64,000 bases of DNA from Inia geoffrensis (GCA_036417435.1 CM070904.1:14862835-14926834), one strand, 5' to 3'. Shown: positions 48,096 through 60,130, counted from the first letter of the stretch. Translations and numbers: made by a program. Notes: generated by a model from the sequence alone, not told the origin.

Positions 48096-49324
48096 ATAAG
48101 TTTGGTAACTGGAGAGCCTATGGATCTGATTCTATCTTATGTTATTTCTATTTATTATCAATCATTTTGTCTTACATCTTTGAATACTTACTTTTCTTTT
48201 GATTGTGTTCTCATAATTGTACTACAAACTTGTTTGTGGAAAAAATGGTGAAACCAAAAGTGAGGTTACCTCTTTCCCAAAAAGATTTTTGTTGTTTCTG
48301 ACAGATACAAGGGAAACCAGCAATTAGGGATCACCTTAACTCAGTTTTATAGCTTAAGATTTTAAGGGCTATTCAGATGACATGAACGTTCCTATGTCAC
48401 GATTGGTTTATTTCTGATTCACCTTTATTTCTCAGGCATAATTCTTTGAGGCTGCACCTAAAATGTGGGGGCGTTTACTAGCTCCTCATCACTCCCCCTT
48501 GGCTGGCTCTAGAATCCAGCTCTTGTCTCTTTAGCCACATGAGGTTAAAAACCAGGGGAGTACTGCTTAGTCCCCCTACCCTTCACCCAAGGTGAATGTC
48601 TGCTCCCAGGAGAAAAGCAACCCCTACCAAGTTACATCTTTAGATTTCCATTTTCTCCTGAGTTTTGTCCTAGAACTTCTTTATTACTTCAGTAGCTCTT
48701 ACAAACACTTTTTTTCATCTCTTCTACTTATTTTCTGTAGGAAGATTGGTTTTAATTACAAGTGTGTAGTTACTAGAAGCCATTAAGTGAGAGAATAGAT
48801 TTGTTCTGTTTTGTCCGGTGGTTGGATGAATTCTGATGGATGGTATTTACAAAGAGGTCAATTTCTACTAAACCAAAGGAATAACTTTTAGCAATTATTC
48901 TAAAAATAATAAAATGAGCTGCACATGAAATTGGGAGCTTTCTGTCATGTCTTAGTTAAAATGATGTTTCACCAACATTTCTCCTAGAGAATCTCTAGCA
49001 GCAGAGGAAAAGGAACTTGCATCCCTTGGGAGCATGTAGGAGGCACATGAGATTTCTTTGTGGTTTCCTGAACCCAAGACATACCTCAACCTAACCTAGC
49101 CCAAACAGAGCTCTGGATTTCTCCCTTATTTCTGTAATGGTACCAGCAGCCACCCAAATGTTCAGTCTTTAGAGCTAAGAGTAGCCTTCATTATTCTCTT
49201 TCCCTCACACTCCACATCTAATTCATTAGTGAGAATTGTCAGTTCTCTTCCAAAGTCCTGGACTTGACCACTTTACTTCTCACTGTCTTTAGGACCACAG
49301 CCCTAACACTAACCTAAGCCCAAG
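48096..49324. other. unique sequence
   Basis: No exon or repeat could be supported over 1.2 kb. Confidence 0.4.
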
Positions 49325-49705
49325 TTTGCTAGGGCTGCCATAACAAAGCACCACAGACTGGCAATTTAAACAACAGAAATATTGTCTCAGAGTTCTAGAG
49401 ACTGGAAGTCCAAGACCATGGTGTCAGCAGGCTTGGTTTCTTCTGAGGCCTCCTTCCCTGGCTTGTAGATGTGGCCCCCTTGTCCCTGTGTCTCCACATG
49501 GTGTTCCTTCTGTACATGTCTGTGTCTTAATCTCCTTTTCTTTTAAGGACACCAGTCATCTTGGATTGGGGTCTACCCCAATGACCTCATTTTACCTTAA
49601 TTACCTCTTTAAAGACCTATCTCCACATATAGTCACATTCTGCAGTTCTGAGGGCTGGAGCCTCAACATAAGAATCGTGGGGCACACAACTCAGTCCATA
49701 ACAGC
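49325..49705 (-). mobile_element. MLT1 (MaLR) LTR, antisense
   Basis: 'gctagggctgccataacaaagcaccacagactgg...' to '...cacaactcagtccataaca' is the complementary strand of an MLT1 LTR with little loss. Confidence 0.82.
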
Positions 49706-49754
49706 CACCATCTTTTCTTGCTGCTACCACAGCTACAGCCACCTTCATCTTTTT

Positions 49755-50330
49755 TCAGCCTCACTCCCTCGCAGTCCCAAAGCCTATCGTCCACACAGCA
49801 GGCAGAGTGATTTTTCTGAAGTGCATATTATATCACATCATTCCTGTGCTGAAAACACTAATGTCAACCAGAATAAAATTCAAATGTAGGCACACAGACC
49901 CTATTTGACTGCACCCTTGCATATCTCTCTGACCTCCCTGTCTGTCTAACATTCACTCTACATTAGCTACCCTGGCCCTCTGTTGTCTCCACAAACATTC
50001 TAATTTTGTTTTGAGGAATTTTGGCTCTGCTCTCTTTCCTGCTTGGAAAGTTCTTCCAGTCTTTCATGGCTGACTTTTTTTGGTCATCTCCTCTGTAGAC
50101 CTTTCTTGATGCTCTAGCTAAAGCAACAACACACCCACACCCCAACCTTCTATTAGAGTCTGAAATGATAGTATGTATTTTTTGTCTACATGCTCTTTAC
50201 CTGCCTCACACTCTAGAATGAAAGTGCTTTGAGGACAGAAATTCTGCTTGTCTTGGACATTGCTGTCCCCCGTGCCTAATGCAGTGCCTGCCATAGGAGA
50301 TGTCCAAGAAATACTTGTTTACTTACTGAT
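49755..50330 (+). mobile_element. L2 3' region, sense
   Basis: Ordered L2 landmarks are 'cctgtgctgaaaacac', 'gactgcacccttgcatatctctctg', 'cactctagaatgaaagtgctttgagg', 'gcctaatgcagtgcctgcc' and a terminal 'agaaatacttgtttacttac'. Confidence 0.72.
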
Positions 50331-51130
50331 TTCAAGAATATAGGGACTCAAAATCTCTCCCTTTTCCCGTCAATATTTTAATGACGTTAATTACTATGGG
50401 CCTTTTTTCCTCTTGTAAATACACTTACTCCGTGGCATGAACTGCATATCTCTGGGGAAGCTAAAGAAATTCTTACTCAAGAAGCTTGGAGTAGAGAAGT
50501 ACTAGATCTGAAGTGGTAAACTGGTTTCTTTCTGTTAGCGACACTGATTACTTGGAAGTGGTTGAGACGAATGTTGAGGCTCCACCTGAGTTCACTGGGA
50601 GTGTGATGATTGATTCGCAATGCCTGCCACTGACACTGTATGAAAGAACACAGGCTCATATGCTGAAAGGCTATTGCTTATGGGCTAACTGGCGTCCACA
50701 GCATCCACTAATGAATTAAAAGCTTCTCCTATATTCTGTCTTTAGTAGTGCTCCAGAAAAAATTAAAGACCAAAATATTCTGCAAGTATAGATTCATATG
50801 ATCATGGGGTTCATTTAAAATTATGCTAATTCGAGACTAAATCTTTGAGATAAGTTGACATGTCCAGTCCCCTATCTACATGAAGATAAATACACTTAAA
50901 CATTCTGCATTAATGACGAAGAATTCTAAAATATTTCCAAGAGTAGAGTTTCTTCAACTTTTGCAGTAAACCCACTTATATTTTCTGCCTTCACTTGGCT
51001 GTCACTTGGCTGGTCACAGAGTTCTTCCAAATATAAATCAGAAATCACTGTTTAGCTTTAGTACATGCCTTCATGTATAGTTTTAAATGAAAATAGAATA
51101 TTATTTCTTCTCTTCATTTGTGAATTCAAA
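50331..51130. other. unique sequence with a protein-like frame
   Basis: The frame at 50513-50719 gives SDTDYLEVVETNVEAPPEF downstream of a possible acceptor (ttctttctgttag). I found no usable donor in a phase that joins the exon at 51921, so I do not call it an exon. Confidence 0.35.
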
Positions 51131-51310
51131 AGTTGGCACACATCCTCTGAACATCCACTCTGTGTAGGTGTGTCAGGGTGCAGAGGTGAGAGAACAGTGC
51201 TGTGCTTTCCACAAGCTCCCATCCCGATGGTGGAAAGGCAATCAGGGTCCTGTGGTAAGTTCTGTGCTGTGCTCCAGGCTACAGACACTGCTGAACTTGG
51301 CAACAGAAAT
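51131..51310 (-). mobile_element. L2-like fragment, antisense
   Basis: 'tgaacatccactctgtgtaggtgtg...ccacaagctcccatcc' is a weak L2 3'-end match on the complementary strand. Confidence 0.35.
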
Positions 51311-51920
51311 CTGATTGCTCCCCAGTCTTCTGTGCTTCAGGTGAAATAGCACTGTTTCCTTTAACTTTTATCCAAAATCACATCAGCATGACTTCCTCAA
51401 ACAGACCCCATGGCCAAATTTAGCACCGATGATACTTAACCACACCACTGGGCATACCCAACCTCAGAGACATGGAGTCAACCACAGCCCCACGAGTCCT
51501 GACCAGGCCTAAGTGTTTTTTGCCAGAAGAAATTCCTAAGACTGATTGAATGCTCAAATCTCAAGGCAGCCCTTCAAGATTTTTGCCACTGAAGATTATG
51601 TTTGCAGACCAATCAGCAAAATATAGAATGAGATTATCCTGGTGGTTTGGAAAAAGAAGAGCACATTCTTTACTGTGTAGATGAAAGCTGAGAAAACATT
51701 TGAGTGGGGCGTTTCCCATCTGAATTCTCTGGATCCTATAATTAAGGATACCTGGGAGTTTTGGAATGTTAGACATAAGTGAACAGATGCAAGCATTTTA
51801 TGAAGTAGTTGGGGGAGCATTCCACATTTTTCCAATTATTTAGCAAGGCACAGTTCTTGGCCTCTTTGTACGAGCAAGATAATCAAGGCAGTCACTCACT
51901 GCCCTTTTATGTCATTACAG
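51311..51920. other. intron or upstream sequence of the gene at 51921
   Basis: No exon was found. The last bases, 'cccttttatgtcattacag', form the splice acceptor of the next exon. Confidence 0.4.
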
Positions 51921-52067
51921 CGGATGTCGATGAGGACATGCTATCTAGTGCCAAGACAGTGGCTGGCGTTTAGTTCCCAAGGATCAAGGTGGAAGCAACC
52001 TAATCTGAATCTCCTGATCAAAACAACCAAGGCTTATTTCCCAAAACCAGGGGACCCTCTTCCAAAG
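51921..52067 (+). CDS. exon of an unrecognised gene (first one visible)
   Basis: 147 bp, open in one frame for exactly 49 codons, phase 0 at both ends. The acceptor is 'ttatgtcattacag|CGG' and the donor 'CCAAAG|gtaaaagt'. The peptide starts RMSMRTCYLVPRQW, has a basic/polar middle (SRWKQPNLN) and ends KAYFPKPGDPLPK. It joins in frame to the exon at 56152 across a 4.1-kb intron. I see no known domain. Upstream exons, including the start codon, were not found and may lie before or outside the window. Of the four exons this one has the least protein-like composition. It could belong to a different transcript. Confidence 0.5.
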
Positions 52068-52715
52068 GTAAAAGTCCTCCTTTATCTGTGAATGTGCTTT
52101 AAGGAAGGCTGTAGACAAAATCTCTTTTTTGTTGTCATTCTTAAATAAGTCCCTAAACACAAATACATAAATAAGTAAATGCTTAAAACCATCTATTTGA
52201 ATTACAGGTATACACACGTATAGATTCATTGCATTTGATCCCATTTGTCTTATTTCCCCTGTGTATTCATTTGTATGTGTGTGTGCTTGCATTTGTACAT
52301 ACATGCCTGTATGAATTTATATATTACATGTAAAACACATTTGCATATGGAAGAAGGGAATACGGGCTGCAGCCTTAGCAAATCAGCTAAAGCTGCCATG
52401 GTTGATCCTTTGCCTAGCCCTCAGCTCACTCACTGTGTCCTACCTCTACTCCGCCACACTAAACTAGGTAGGAAGTTGCCTAATCCTAACTATGGCCTCT
52501 ATTACAGTTCCCATGGGAACATTATTTTATTGAGCCTTCACATTTGCCATTTATAGGTAAGAAAACTGAGATGAGATGAGAAATGAGAAATTTTATAGCT
52601 CGGGATTTAAACACAGGAGGGTGTGTGTGTGCATGCATCTGTATACACATACACACTCACAGCTCTTATGTTATCATACTGTGCTCTAATAACACTGGTT
52701 ATATATCTTTTGGGA
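52068..52715. other. intron sequence
   Basis: No further exon was found. It contains short TG/CA-rich patches near 52270-52330 and 52619-52660. Confidence 0.4.
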
Positions 52716-53030
52716 TCCTCAAACAAGCCAAGCTCAAATGCTCCTCTGCCAACTTTTCATGGGGCTCCTTCTCATCTTTCTGTCCTAAATATCACTCTTC
52801 TGAGAGGCTGTCCATGACCATATTACTCAGATTTTCTTGTTTGCTTCCTTCAACTTTATTATAATTTATTATTAGTTTAAGTTTGTCTATTTGGTCCACT
52901 TGTGTACTGTTTGCCTCTAGCTCTCCCAGGAGAAGGTAAGCTCTGTGACATCTGAGGCCCCATCTCTCATTTCCTGCTGTAGCTCCCAGCCCCCAGTACA
53001 GAATGTTTGATGCCTTAGCACAGTTTTCTG
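52716..53030 (+). mobile_element. L2 3' region, sense
   Basis: 'agccaagctcaaatgctcctctgcc...gaggctgtccatgacc...cccaggagaaggtaagctctgtgac...' follows L2 order in sense orientation. Confidence 0.6.
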
Positions 53031-53214
53031 TCTGGCTAGGAAACCCCACTTCACTGTTTCACCTGGTCCTGGGCACTCTATATTTGCTGCCCTGAAGGTC
53101 CTGTTTCTCTGCTCGCAGTAACTCTGCTCTGTGGTCTTTCATTTGTGTACTGCTACCCAGTAAGAGATGCTCTGACATAAATAACCTGGCTAAAGTGTGA
53201 CTGGGGAGTGGTGG

Positions 53215-53800
53215 TGTCATTCATTCATTCACTACCTCACCCACCCCTGAAAAAGTACTGTCAGTCTTTTCAGAGACAAGCCTGGTGGGGGACATTGAGG
53301 ACACTAATATGAATAGCATATGGTATTTGTCCTCAATAAGTTCATGGGCTAATGGGGGAGATACACCATGAACAAACAAAGGACTCTGGTAGAAGAAACC
53401 ACAGGGTACTCTGTGGGCTCAAAGGACAGTCCCCAAATTCAGTCTGTGTGGGCAGGAAGACTCCTGGAGGAGGGATGCTGGGAGAATCTTGAAGGACCAG
53501 TAGGAGTTAGTCAGATAAAGTGTGGCCGGTCTGGGGGGTTTATGCAGAGTGATTCAGGGAAAGAAGCTCCATGTGCAAAGGCAGCAGGGTCCTTCAGGGG
53601 CTGTAAGAGGCCTGGGTGTTGAGTGCATTGCAAAATCATAGGGGAGAGTAAGGGACAAAGATGGTCATGGGCAGGCAGCACACATTGTGAGATGGGCTAA
53701 GCAATTTGGAATTCATCCTAATCACCGTGGGGAATCACAGAGGATTTTAACAGAATGACATAATCAGAGTAGTGTGTAAAAAGATCACCCCCGTTTATAG
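53215..53800 (-). mobile_element. L2 3' region, antisense
   Basis: 'cattcattcattcactacc...' and, further on, '...catgtgcaaaggcagcagggtccttc...gcaatttggaattcatcctaatc...' follow L2 on the complementary strand. Confidence 0.65.
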
Positions 53801-53814
53801 GGTGGAGAGGGCAC

Positions 53815-54190
53815 AGTGCTCATTCATTTATTTATTCATCCATCCATCCAACAATCTTTATTTAGTACCTGCCCTATGACAGGCATTGTTCATTACTGGG
53901 GATGAGCAATGATGAGCAGAGCAGAGTCTCTGACTCTTCAATCTTCTGGTCTAGTGGGGAGGACAAATATAGCACCAGAAATAAACAGAAAATCATAGGT
54001 GGTGATCATGGCTATGAAGGGGAAGGACAAGGAACTGTGGGAGCATTTGACAGGGTTCAGGAGGCCACGAGGAGGAAGTGACGCTTGTGTTGACCTCTGA
54101 CAGGTGGTGAGGTTAAAGTAGCCCTGCTCATTCTCCCCGTGAGAAATCCTCTGGCTGTGAACCAAGATGGTGACTGTGGGACTGAGGGAA
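53815..54190 (-). mobile_element. second L2 3' region, antisense
   Basis: It restarts at the L2 3' end ('tcattcatttatttattcatcc...tagtacctgccctatgacaggc...') directly after the previous fragment, so two L2 copies lie in tandem. Confidence 0.7.
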
Positions 54191-54419
54191 GGAGGCAGTC
54201 TAGACAGATTGTAGGGAGGTAGAATCAATAGGACCTGAAGACATTTGGGGTGGAGGAGAGGGAAGAAAGGGGGAGGGAGAGAGAAACAAGTCACGAATGG
54301 TCCAGGCATCTGACTTGGGCACTCTGTCTTGTGCTAGGAACCTCAAACGCTGAAAGGTGCAATGACTGGGCTTGTCATATCGTCCAAGCACTTCTCTTAC
54401 AGACTTTGTCACATTGGAT

Positions 54420-54670
54420 TCTCACAACAGCCTTATTTGGTATCCCTCATCCATTGGGTGCCTACTCTGTCAGGTACTGTACTAAGTGCTTTCCGTGTGT
54501 TGATTCTTACATTAATTAGATGAAGCAAGGGCCCCTGGCATATCAAAACTTAGAGATGCTAAGTAACTTGATTGGGTCCACACAGCTCATCGCTTTCAGA
54601 GACTGGATTGGAAAGCACATCTGCTGCTCTCCAGAGTGAGTGGCTGTAACCACTCTGCCATGGTGAGTTT
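54420..54670 (-). mobile_element. MIR, antisense
   Basis: 'ttgggtgcctactctgtcaggtactgtactaagtgc...' to '...gtggctgtaaccactctgcc' spans most of a MIR on the complementary strand. Confidence 0.72.
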
Positions 54671-55084
54671 GGGATATCTATGAGAGGGAGTTGCCTTCTC
54701 ATATTTGCAATTCGTTAGAACTGTCAGCGCCTTGGCTCAAAAGGCATCATCTAGTGCTAACATTTAATGAAGTTTATTTCTCTAAACTTTATAGACATCA
54801 TTTGATTAAAACCACAAGTTTTCCCTGAGTGAATAGGACTTGCTAACAGTGAAATGCGACCGCTAAGGGAGATGAAAGCACAACTATCCTAACTATTCCC
54901 TGGTCACCTTGGGGGTTCCAGGCTCTTTCAGGAGGACACTGGCTGATCAGAAGTCCCCAGGTGTGAGCAGAATAGAGAAGGGATGGAGACTCGTGTGCTA
55001 GGAGCCTCCCAGCACTCTGCTGGGTGCCTTACCTTTGCTCCTCTCCATGGTCTTCTAGGCGTCCCTCTGAAGTGTTGGAGCCAT
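54671..55084. other. intron sequence
   Basis: Nothing recognisable was seen. Confidence 0.4.
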
Positions 55085-55185
55085 TTCACAGTTAAGGAAG
55101 CTCCAGCACAGACCAGTTAAAGTCTTGTTAAAACTGCATTACTAAGTGACTAGGAAGCTGGGATTTGAATCCTGGCCTGCTTGTA
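55085..55185 (-). mobile_element. MIR fragment, antisense
   Basis: 'cagttaaggaagctcc...aactgcattactaagtgactaggaagctgggatttgaatcctgg' is MIR on the complementary strand. Confidence 0.55.
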
Positions 55186-55339
55186 TCCCTGCCCTGGTGG
55201 AAATGGTGTGGCAGGAGATGTGAAAGGAACCAGGAGAGTTTTGCTTGGAAAGAAAGATCCTTAGACGTTAGGGTGAAATAGAAAATAGATGCCTTCTCCC
55301 TGAGGCTCTAACAGGCAGAATTAGGACCAAGAGTAGGAT

Positions 55340-55790
55340 TCAGATTCAGTTTCATTCAGCAAACACTAATCCTGCTGTGTACCAGGCCCTACGCCAGATG
55401 CTAGGATATCAGGAACACAAAACAGCCTTGGCCTCTTGTAGCTCAAAGTCTGGGAGAACAGATAGACATGTGACCAGGTGCTTCCCACACGAGCCCCGCG
55501 TGCTGAGTCCACTGGCAGACAAGGGAATGGAGGAAGGGGGCCTGAATACTTGTGACTGGGCTTAGCAGGGAACACTTCAGGTAGATGGGCTCCTTTAAAC
55601 ATGGCTTCAGTGGACAAGTAGGGTCTTGACCAGTAGAGACAGAGAGTCAGGATGTTCTGGAGAGCAGGGCAGCAAGAGCAAGGGTGCCGAGGCAGGAGAC
55701 TGGATGGGGCATTTGGGAAGAGTGAGTGCTGGGCAGCATTAGCAGGTGGGTTCTACTTGGAGAAATGCCAACCTTGAGCCTGAACAATCT
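55340..55790 (-). mobile_element. L2 3' region, antisense
   Basis: 'ttcattcagcaaacactaatcctgctgtgtaccaggccctacgcc...' onward fits L2 on the complementary strand. Confidence 0.6.
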
Positions 55791-55855
55791 AGTCTGAACT
55801 TGGACGGTGGGGGACCTGGGACATCAAGTTTCCTGAAGTAAGAGGTGTGTGTCTT

Positions 55856-56128
55856 TTTTTTTATAATTAATTTTTATTGGAATAGAGTTGCTTTCACAAT
55901 GTTGTGTTAGTTTCTGCTGTACAGCAAAGTGAATCAGCTGCACATATACCTACATTCCCCCTTTTTTTGGATTGCCTTCCGATTCAGGTCACCTGGCGTG
56001 GGATGCACTGGGAGATTGAGATTGATGTATATGCACTAATGATACTATGTATAAAATATTGATAGATAACTAATGAGAACCGACTGTATAGCTCAGGGAA
56101 CTCCACTCAGTTCTCTGTAGTGACCTAA
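55856..56128. mobile_element. 5'-inverted (twin-primed) L1 3' fragment
   Basis: The left half (55856 to ~55992) is antisense: T tail, then the L1 3' UTR ('gttgtgttagtttctgctgtacagc'). The right half (~55993-56128) is sense 3' UTR from further upstream in the L1. It ends 'tgtagtgacctaaa', where the left half's reversed text begins 'ggtgacctgaat'. The shared gtgacct marks the twin-priming junction. The target duplication aagaggtgtgtgtctt (16 bp, perfect) lies at 55840-55855 and 56129-56144. The right copy ends 7 nt before the exon at 56152. Confidence 0.9.
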
Positions 56129-56151
56129 AAGAGGTGTGTGTCTTGCTTCAG

Positions 56152-56308
56152 GCAATCTTGAAAGAAGAGCATCCAGATTTCCACAAAGATATCTACCCAC
56201 TGTTGGCTGCAGCTTTTTCAGATATTGCTGATAAGGTGATTGTTGTTGAAGTTCAAGCTTTGCTACTAGAAAAAATATTCCAACCCCCGTCCATCACAGA
56301 GGACCCAG
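56152..56308 (+). CDS. internal exon of an unrecognised gene
   Basis: 157 bp, 52 codons plus one base (phase 0 in, phase 1 out). The acceptor is 'gtcttgcttcag|GC' and the donor 'GACCCAG|gttggt'. The peptide has HPDFHKDIYPLLAAAF followed by a hydrophobic/acidic helix-like run (VIVVEVQALLLEKIF) and a PPSITEDPG end. It looks like a folded alpha-helical segment, and the composition is clearly protein-like. It joins in frame to 58111-58172. The family is unknown to me. A lineage-specific L1 insertion sits immediately upstream and has displaced the usual branch-point zone. Confidence 0.72.
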
Positions 56309-57394
56309 GTTGGTCTCCGGATATGCACAGCCCCAGTTACTGTGCTCTTAAGTGTGAGCCTGAGATGAGAACTCAGGGATCTGAAAGTACCTCAGTCCAT
56401 TGCAGATTGTCAGCTGAGTGAGTTGACAACTGGGTCAGGCTGGGAAGGGGAACCTGGGGACTCAGATGACAGCAGTGCCCTGGGAATTCCAGTCCATTTG
56501 GCATTAGCCAGATGTGAGAGGGGCAAAGGGGATGGTACCCTAACATTTCCTTTTTGATGACTGTCTTGCCCTGTGTATTTACGGAGAAACAAGCACTAAC
56601 ATGTTTTGGCATTTTTTTTCAAACATTTGACTCTTGATTGCAAACAATTGTAACAGGCCTCTTAACTGCTTAGTTAATGTCCTTAGTGCAAAAGAATGGA
56701 GGTTGTTAGAATTTTTATTTTTTACCATCCCCCTCCAACCCACCACTAGTGCTTTTCAAATTGTTGAAGGAAGACAATTGCTGGTCTTCAAATTGAAGTG
56801 CATGGAAGAATGTCTTGGGAGAAACAACATTCAAGGGGTGAAAGATTACCATACATTTAAGTGCTTGAGCCCATCCATCTTTTAGGGCAGAAGTCTTTAA
56901 TCAGTACCAGTGATTACAGGGATAATGTCAAGATAAAAATCATATGCATTCTAGAATTTAAAACAGTTCTCTGCCTTAAGTCACTAATGGTAGCTTATAT
57001 TATTAGCACAGAGATCATTCTCAAGGCCTAATGGGCCCTGGCTGGTTCCTCTCTTGGCAGGCCTAGGGCACTGGGCTCACTTTGTAATTTCACCTTTGGC
57101 TTGGAGTCTGTCTGTGTCTCCACAGGCACATTGATTTGAAAGCAATCAGCTGACTTCATCCTTAGAAGTGACTGTTAGCAAGAGACCACGTGCCAGTTAT
57201 TTTCAAGGTAACCAGTTGGTTGACTGGAGTCAGAAGTTGCAGCAAAGTGGGTTGAGTGTGTAGCTGCCAGCTGAGTTTCCCTTTTGGGATTTGCTCTGTA
57301 GTGGGATATTGCTCTTATATTTGTGTATCTTATGTTTTACGGTCCGTGGTCCGTTGTTATTTACAAAATGCTTTCCCATCCTGGGATTCATGTG
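56309..57394. other. intron sequence
   Basis: No exon or clear repeat was seen. Confidence 0.4.
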
Positions 57395-57620
57395 TTTTGT
57401 GAACATTTGTTGAGAGCTTATTATGTAGCGGCTCTGTGCTAGGTACCGAAATGCATATGAGGGCACGAGGCACAGTCCCTCCCTAATGAACCTTACAGTG
57501 CAAGCATTCATTCATTCATCATTCGCTTCTACATTCAGCACATGTTTACGGGATATCTACCGTGAAGGCCATTGATACAGGTGCTGGGGCTGCAATAGAG
57601 CAAAGTTCCTCCTCTCAGGC
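57395..57620 (-). mobile_element. two adjacent L2 3' ends, antisense
   Basis: 'acatttgttgagagcttattatgtagc...' is followed, after about 100 bp, by a second start 'attcattcattcatcattcgc...cacatgtttacgggatatctaccg'. Both are L2 3' ends on the complementary strand. Confidence 0.6.
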
Positions 57621-58110
57621 TGCTTGCTTTTGGAAAGAGATGTTGAAAACTACACTTTGTCAGGTGTTGATGAGAATGACCAAGAACAATAAAACTGGGT
57701 ATATGGGCCTTTTAAATCAAATGATTGTATTTCTTACCTTCTTTGGGTGAGATTAATAAACCCATCATAAGGATGCAAATGGCAAGCCTCAGGATGCACA
57801 TCACGGCCCGGTCTGGCAGGGAGCTGCCCCCAGAGGTAATGTTGGCCACAGGACTGTGCCACCCTGGTCTTCAGCTCTCTGTACTGGTACCTTGTCTTTC
57901 ACAGCACCCCTCTGCTTTCCATCTGGAGTTCTACCAAAATGGGGAGAAGTTCCCTTTATGCAACCTCACATTAACACCCATCCCCAACCTTCAGTCATTC
58001 CCCCAGAACTTGACTCTCTTTCAAGGGTTTTATGTATTTGTTTTTAAAGAAAGGATGACTTAAAAGTGTCACTTCTGCTCTTAATTTTAATATCCTCCTT
58101 TGTCTCCCAG
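57621..58110. other. intron sequence
   Basis: No exon was found before the acceptor 'tatcctcctttgtctcccag' at 58091-58110. Confidence 0.45.
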
Positions 58111-58172
58111 GAGGGAAACCGGCTACAGAAGAAAGCTCCAAAGAACCATCACTGATTAGTTGGGAGCAAACT
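58111..58172 (+). CDS. internal exon of an unrecognised gene
   Basis: 62 bp, phase 1 in and phase 0 out. It has a strong pyrimidine-rich acceptor and a near-consensus donor (CAAACT|gtgagt). Joined to the previous exon it completes a Gly codon, then reads GKPATEESSKEPSLISWEQT, a polar linker with no stop. The 1.8-kb intron before it and the 2.9-kb intron after it are ordinary in size. Phase agreement on both sides is the main support. Confidence 0.65.
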
Positions 58173-58399
58173 GTGAGTCCTCCGATCAGCCTCAGGGGTC
58201 TAGGTATGCCACTCACTGCCCACGGGACTTGTTTCCCTCCCTCCCTTTTTTTCTTTTCCGGAATCTCCCATAGCTGTAAAGTCATCGTAACAATAGCACC
58301 CTCAGCCACCTGCCTGGGTTGTAGTGAAGATCACCTAAGGGAATGGCTGCAGGCGTCCTTCATGAACTCACCCCTTGGACAAAGGCCCACAGGGATGAA
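58173..58399. other. intron sequence
   Basis: Nothing recognisable was seen. Confidence 0.4.
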
Positions 58400-58640
58400 A
58401 ATGGCCACCGGGTGTAGCAGGCAGAGCACACAGTCTGGAGTTTGGGGGCCTGGGTGGGACCCCAGCACACCAGCTGCTGAACATGGCTCAGGTATTTACT
58501 CCTCCAAGCCTGTTTGCTCGTGTCACCACAGAGCCTGCAATGGTGGATGGCTGCCTGGCCGAGGAATAGGGCAGCAATGCCTTCATCATAAGGCAGAAGA
58601 TTGAACAAAATTGTGCCCAGCCCATGTTTTCTAAACCCCA
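58400..58640 (+). mobile_element. MIR fragment, sense
   Basis: 'gtgtagcaggcagagcacacagtctgga...' followed by 'ctcaggtatttactcctcc...' fits a decayed MIR in sense orientation. Confidence 0.45.
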
Positions 58641-58944
58641 GGAATCTGTGAGCACCTTCATGACATTTGTCACATCAGCACTTTACATGTTTTCATTTAC
58701 ATTTGTACTTTAGCCATGGCTAAATAATAAAGGCCACAAAATCACAGGTTTTATTTCATGGATGTCTTAATATACATTAGAATGCATATGTAATCGTTAA
58801 AATATGTAATTCCTAAAATACTTGTGAGCACGCCCAGTGCCATGTGGGCCTTTGTCAGGTGAGCACATTGGAGGCCCCCTTCTTGATCCTTTCATGGGCT
58901 TTAATTGCCAGCATGTTTTCAGGGAGCTTCAAAGTCTGATATTG

Positions 58945-59140
58945 TCCTTTCACAGATGTCATCTCATTCGACCCCTATAATATTCACAGCTGAGAGCAAG
59001 GCTAAAATTATTTTCTCTAGTTTATGGCAGAAAGGGCTTAGAGAGAGGAAATAATTTGCCTGGAGTCACGTAGCTTATTAGATGGGAGCGAAGAGGAGAG
59101 CCCAGGTCTCTGGACTCCCAGCCCGGAGTGACTTCCTCCT
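58945..59140 (-). mobile_element. MIR, antisense
   Basis: 'gatgtcatctcattcgacccc...gcttagagagaggaaataatttgcc...cacgtagcttattagatggg' is MIR on the complementary strand. Confidence 0.68.
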
Positions 59141-59885
59141 TTGTCTTGTATGTCCTGGCTCCTCCCAGAGTCCTGGGCCACCCACCCGCTGTTTCCTGCT
59201 TCCCTCCAGACCTGGCTGAGACCTCAGAAGGCTGTCTGGACTCTCAGAGCTCAGCTGTAAATATTGGAGAGGGGTTTTCTTATCTGAGAGTCACTTCTCA
59301 CTCATCCAGCTGCCAGCAGCCTAAGCATCCATCAACTTGCAGATTGTAAATCAGTGCCCAACTCGACAGCAAATCTGTGAGCCTGAGCTGGAGCCCAAAC
59401 AGGCACCAGCCCCTGCCTGGGGAATTGCAGAGAGAACTTTGGGATTGAGTCCAGACAACAGCTATCCTGTTTAAGGGATGCTTTGGGCCCAGACACATTG
59501 TCCTGCCTCCAATGGAGAAAGACCTAAAGGAGAGAGCCAGGGGCTGCAAACCCAGGCCACAGAACCCCAGTCTGAGTCATACTGGGAGAGAGAGGAGGGA
59601 AGCCCAGTTCTAAGCTTGATGGTTTACCTGCCCAAGCACATCAGCTCTACATCCAGAGAATCAGGCAAAGGAGGATACAGACACCTGTGTCAAAGCTTTA
59701 GGAGCTACTTGAGACTCATGCTCAGAGAGGGGATCCCTGTCTGCACCGTAATCCCCCAAACAACTCCAAAACCAACTTGGAAAGCCCACCTTCTTGTTGG
59801 GATTGAGAAAGACAGATTATAACTAAAGAAAAAAAAATAAGCAAATATTTCTATATTTCCTGGGATTGGTTAAAATATATAACAA
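59141..59885. other. intron sequence
   Basis: No exon was supported. Overlapping frames at 59298-59822 have no family signature. Confidence 0.4.
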
Positions 59886-59889
59886 AACC

Positions 59890-60130
59890 TGTAAGGCCTT
59901 CCAGGATGGGGTCCCTGCCCAGCCCCCCAGCCCTGACCCTTTTCTTTCCCACCTGGAACATTCCTGCCCCACCAACCACATGGTCTCCTAGACAGGCCTG
60001 ATGTCCTCAGACTCTGGGCTTTTGCACTGAGTACACCTCTGCCAGGGGCATCTTTTCTCCTATTTCCACCTAATTCCTACTCACCCTTCAAGACTGTTCC
60101 TTCACCAGTTCATTGATTAACTCAATCAAA
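59890..60130 (+). mobile_element. L2 fragment, sense
   Basis: 'cacctggaacattcctgcccc...ctgggcttttgcactgag...cctactcacccttcaagactg' follows L2 internal order. Confidence 0.55.

Noticed and set aside
50513..50719. Exon-like frame SDTDYLEVVETNVEAPPEF after a possible acceptor
   Set aside because: No donor in a phase that joins 51921, and its only possible donor (gtatga) gives the wrong phase.
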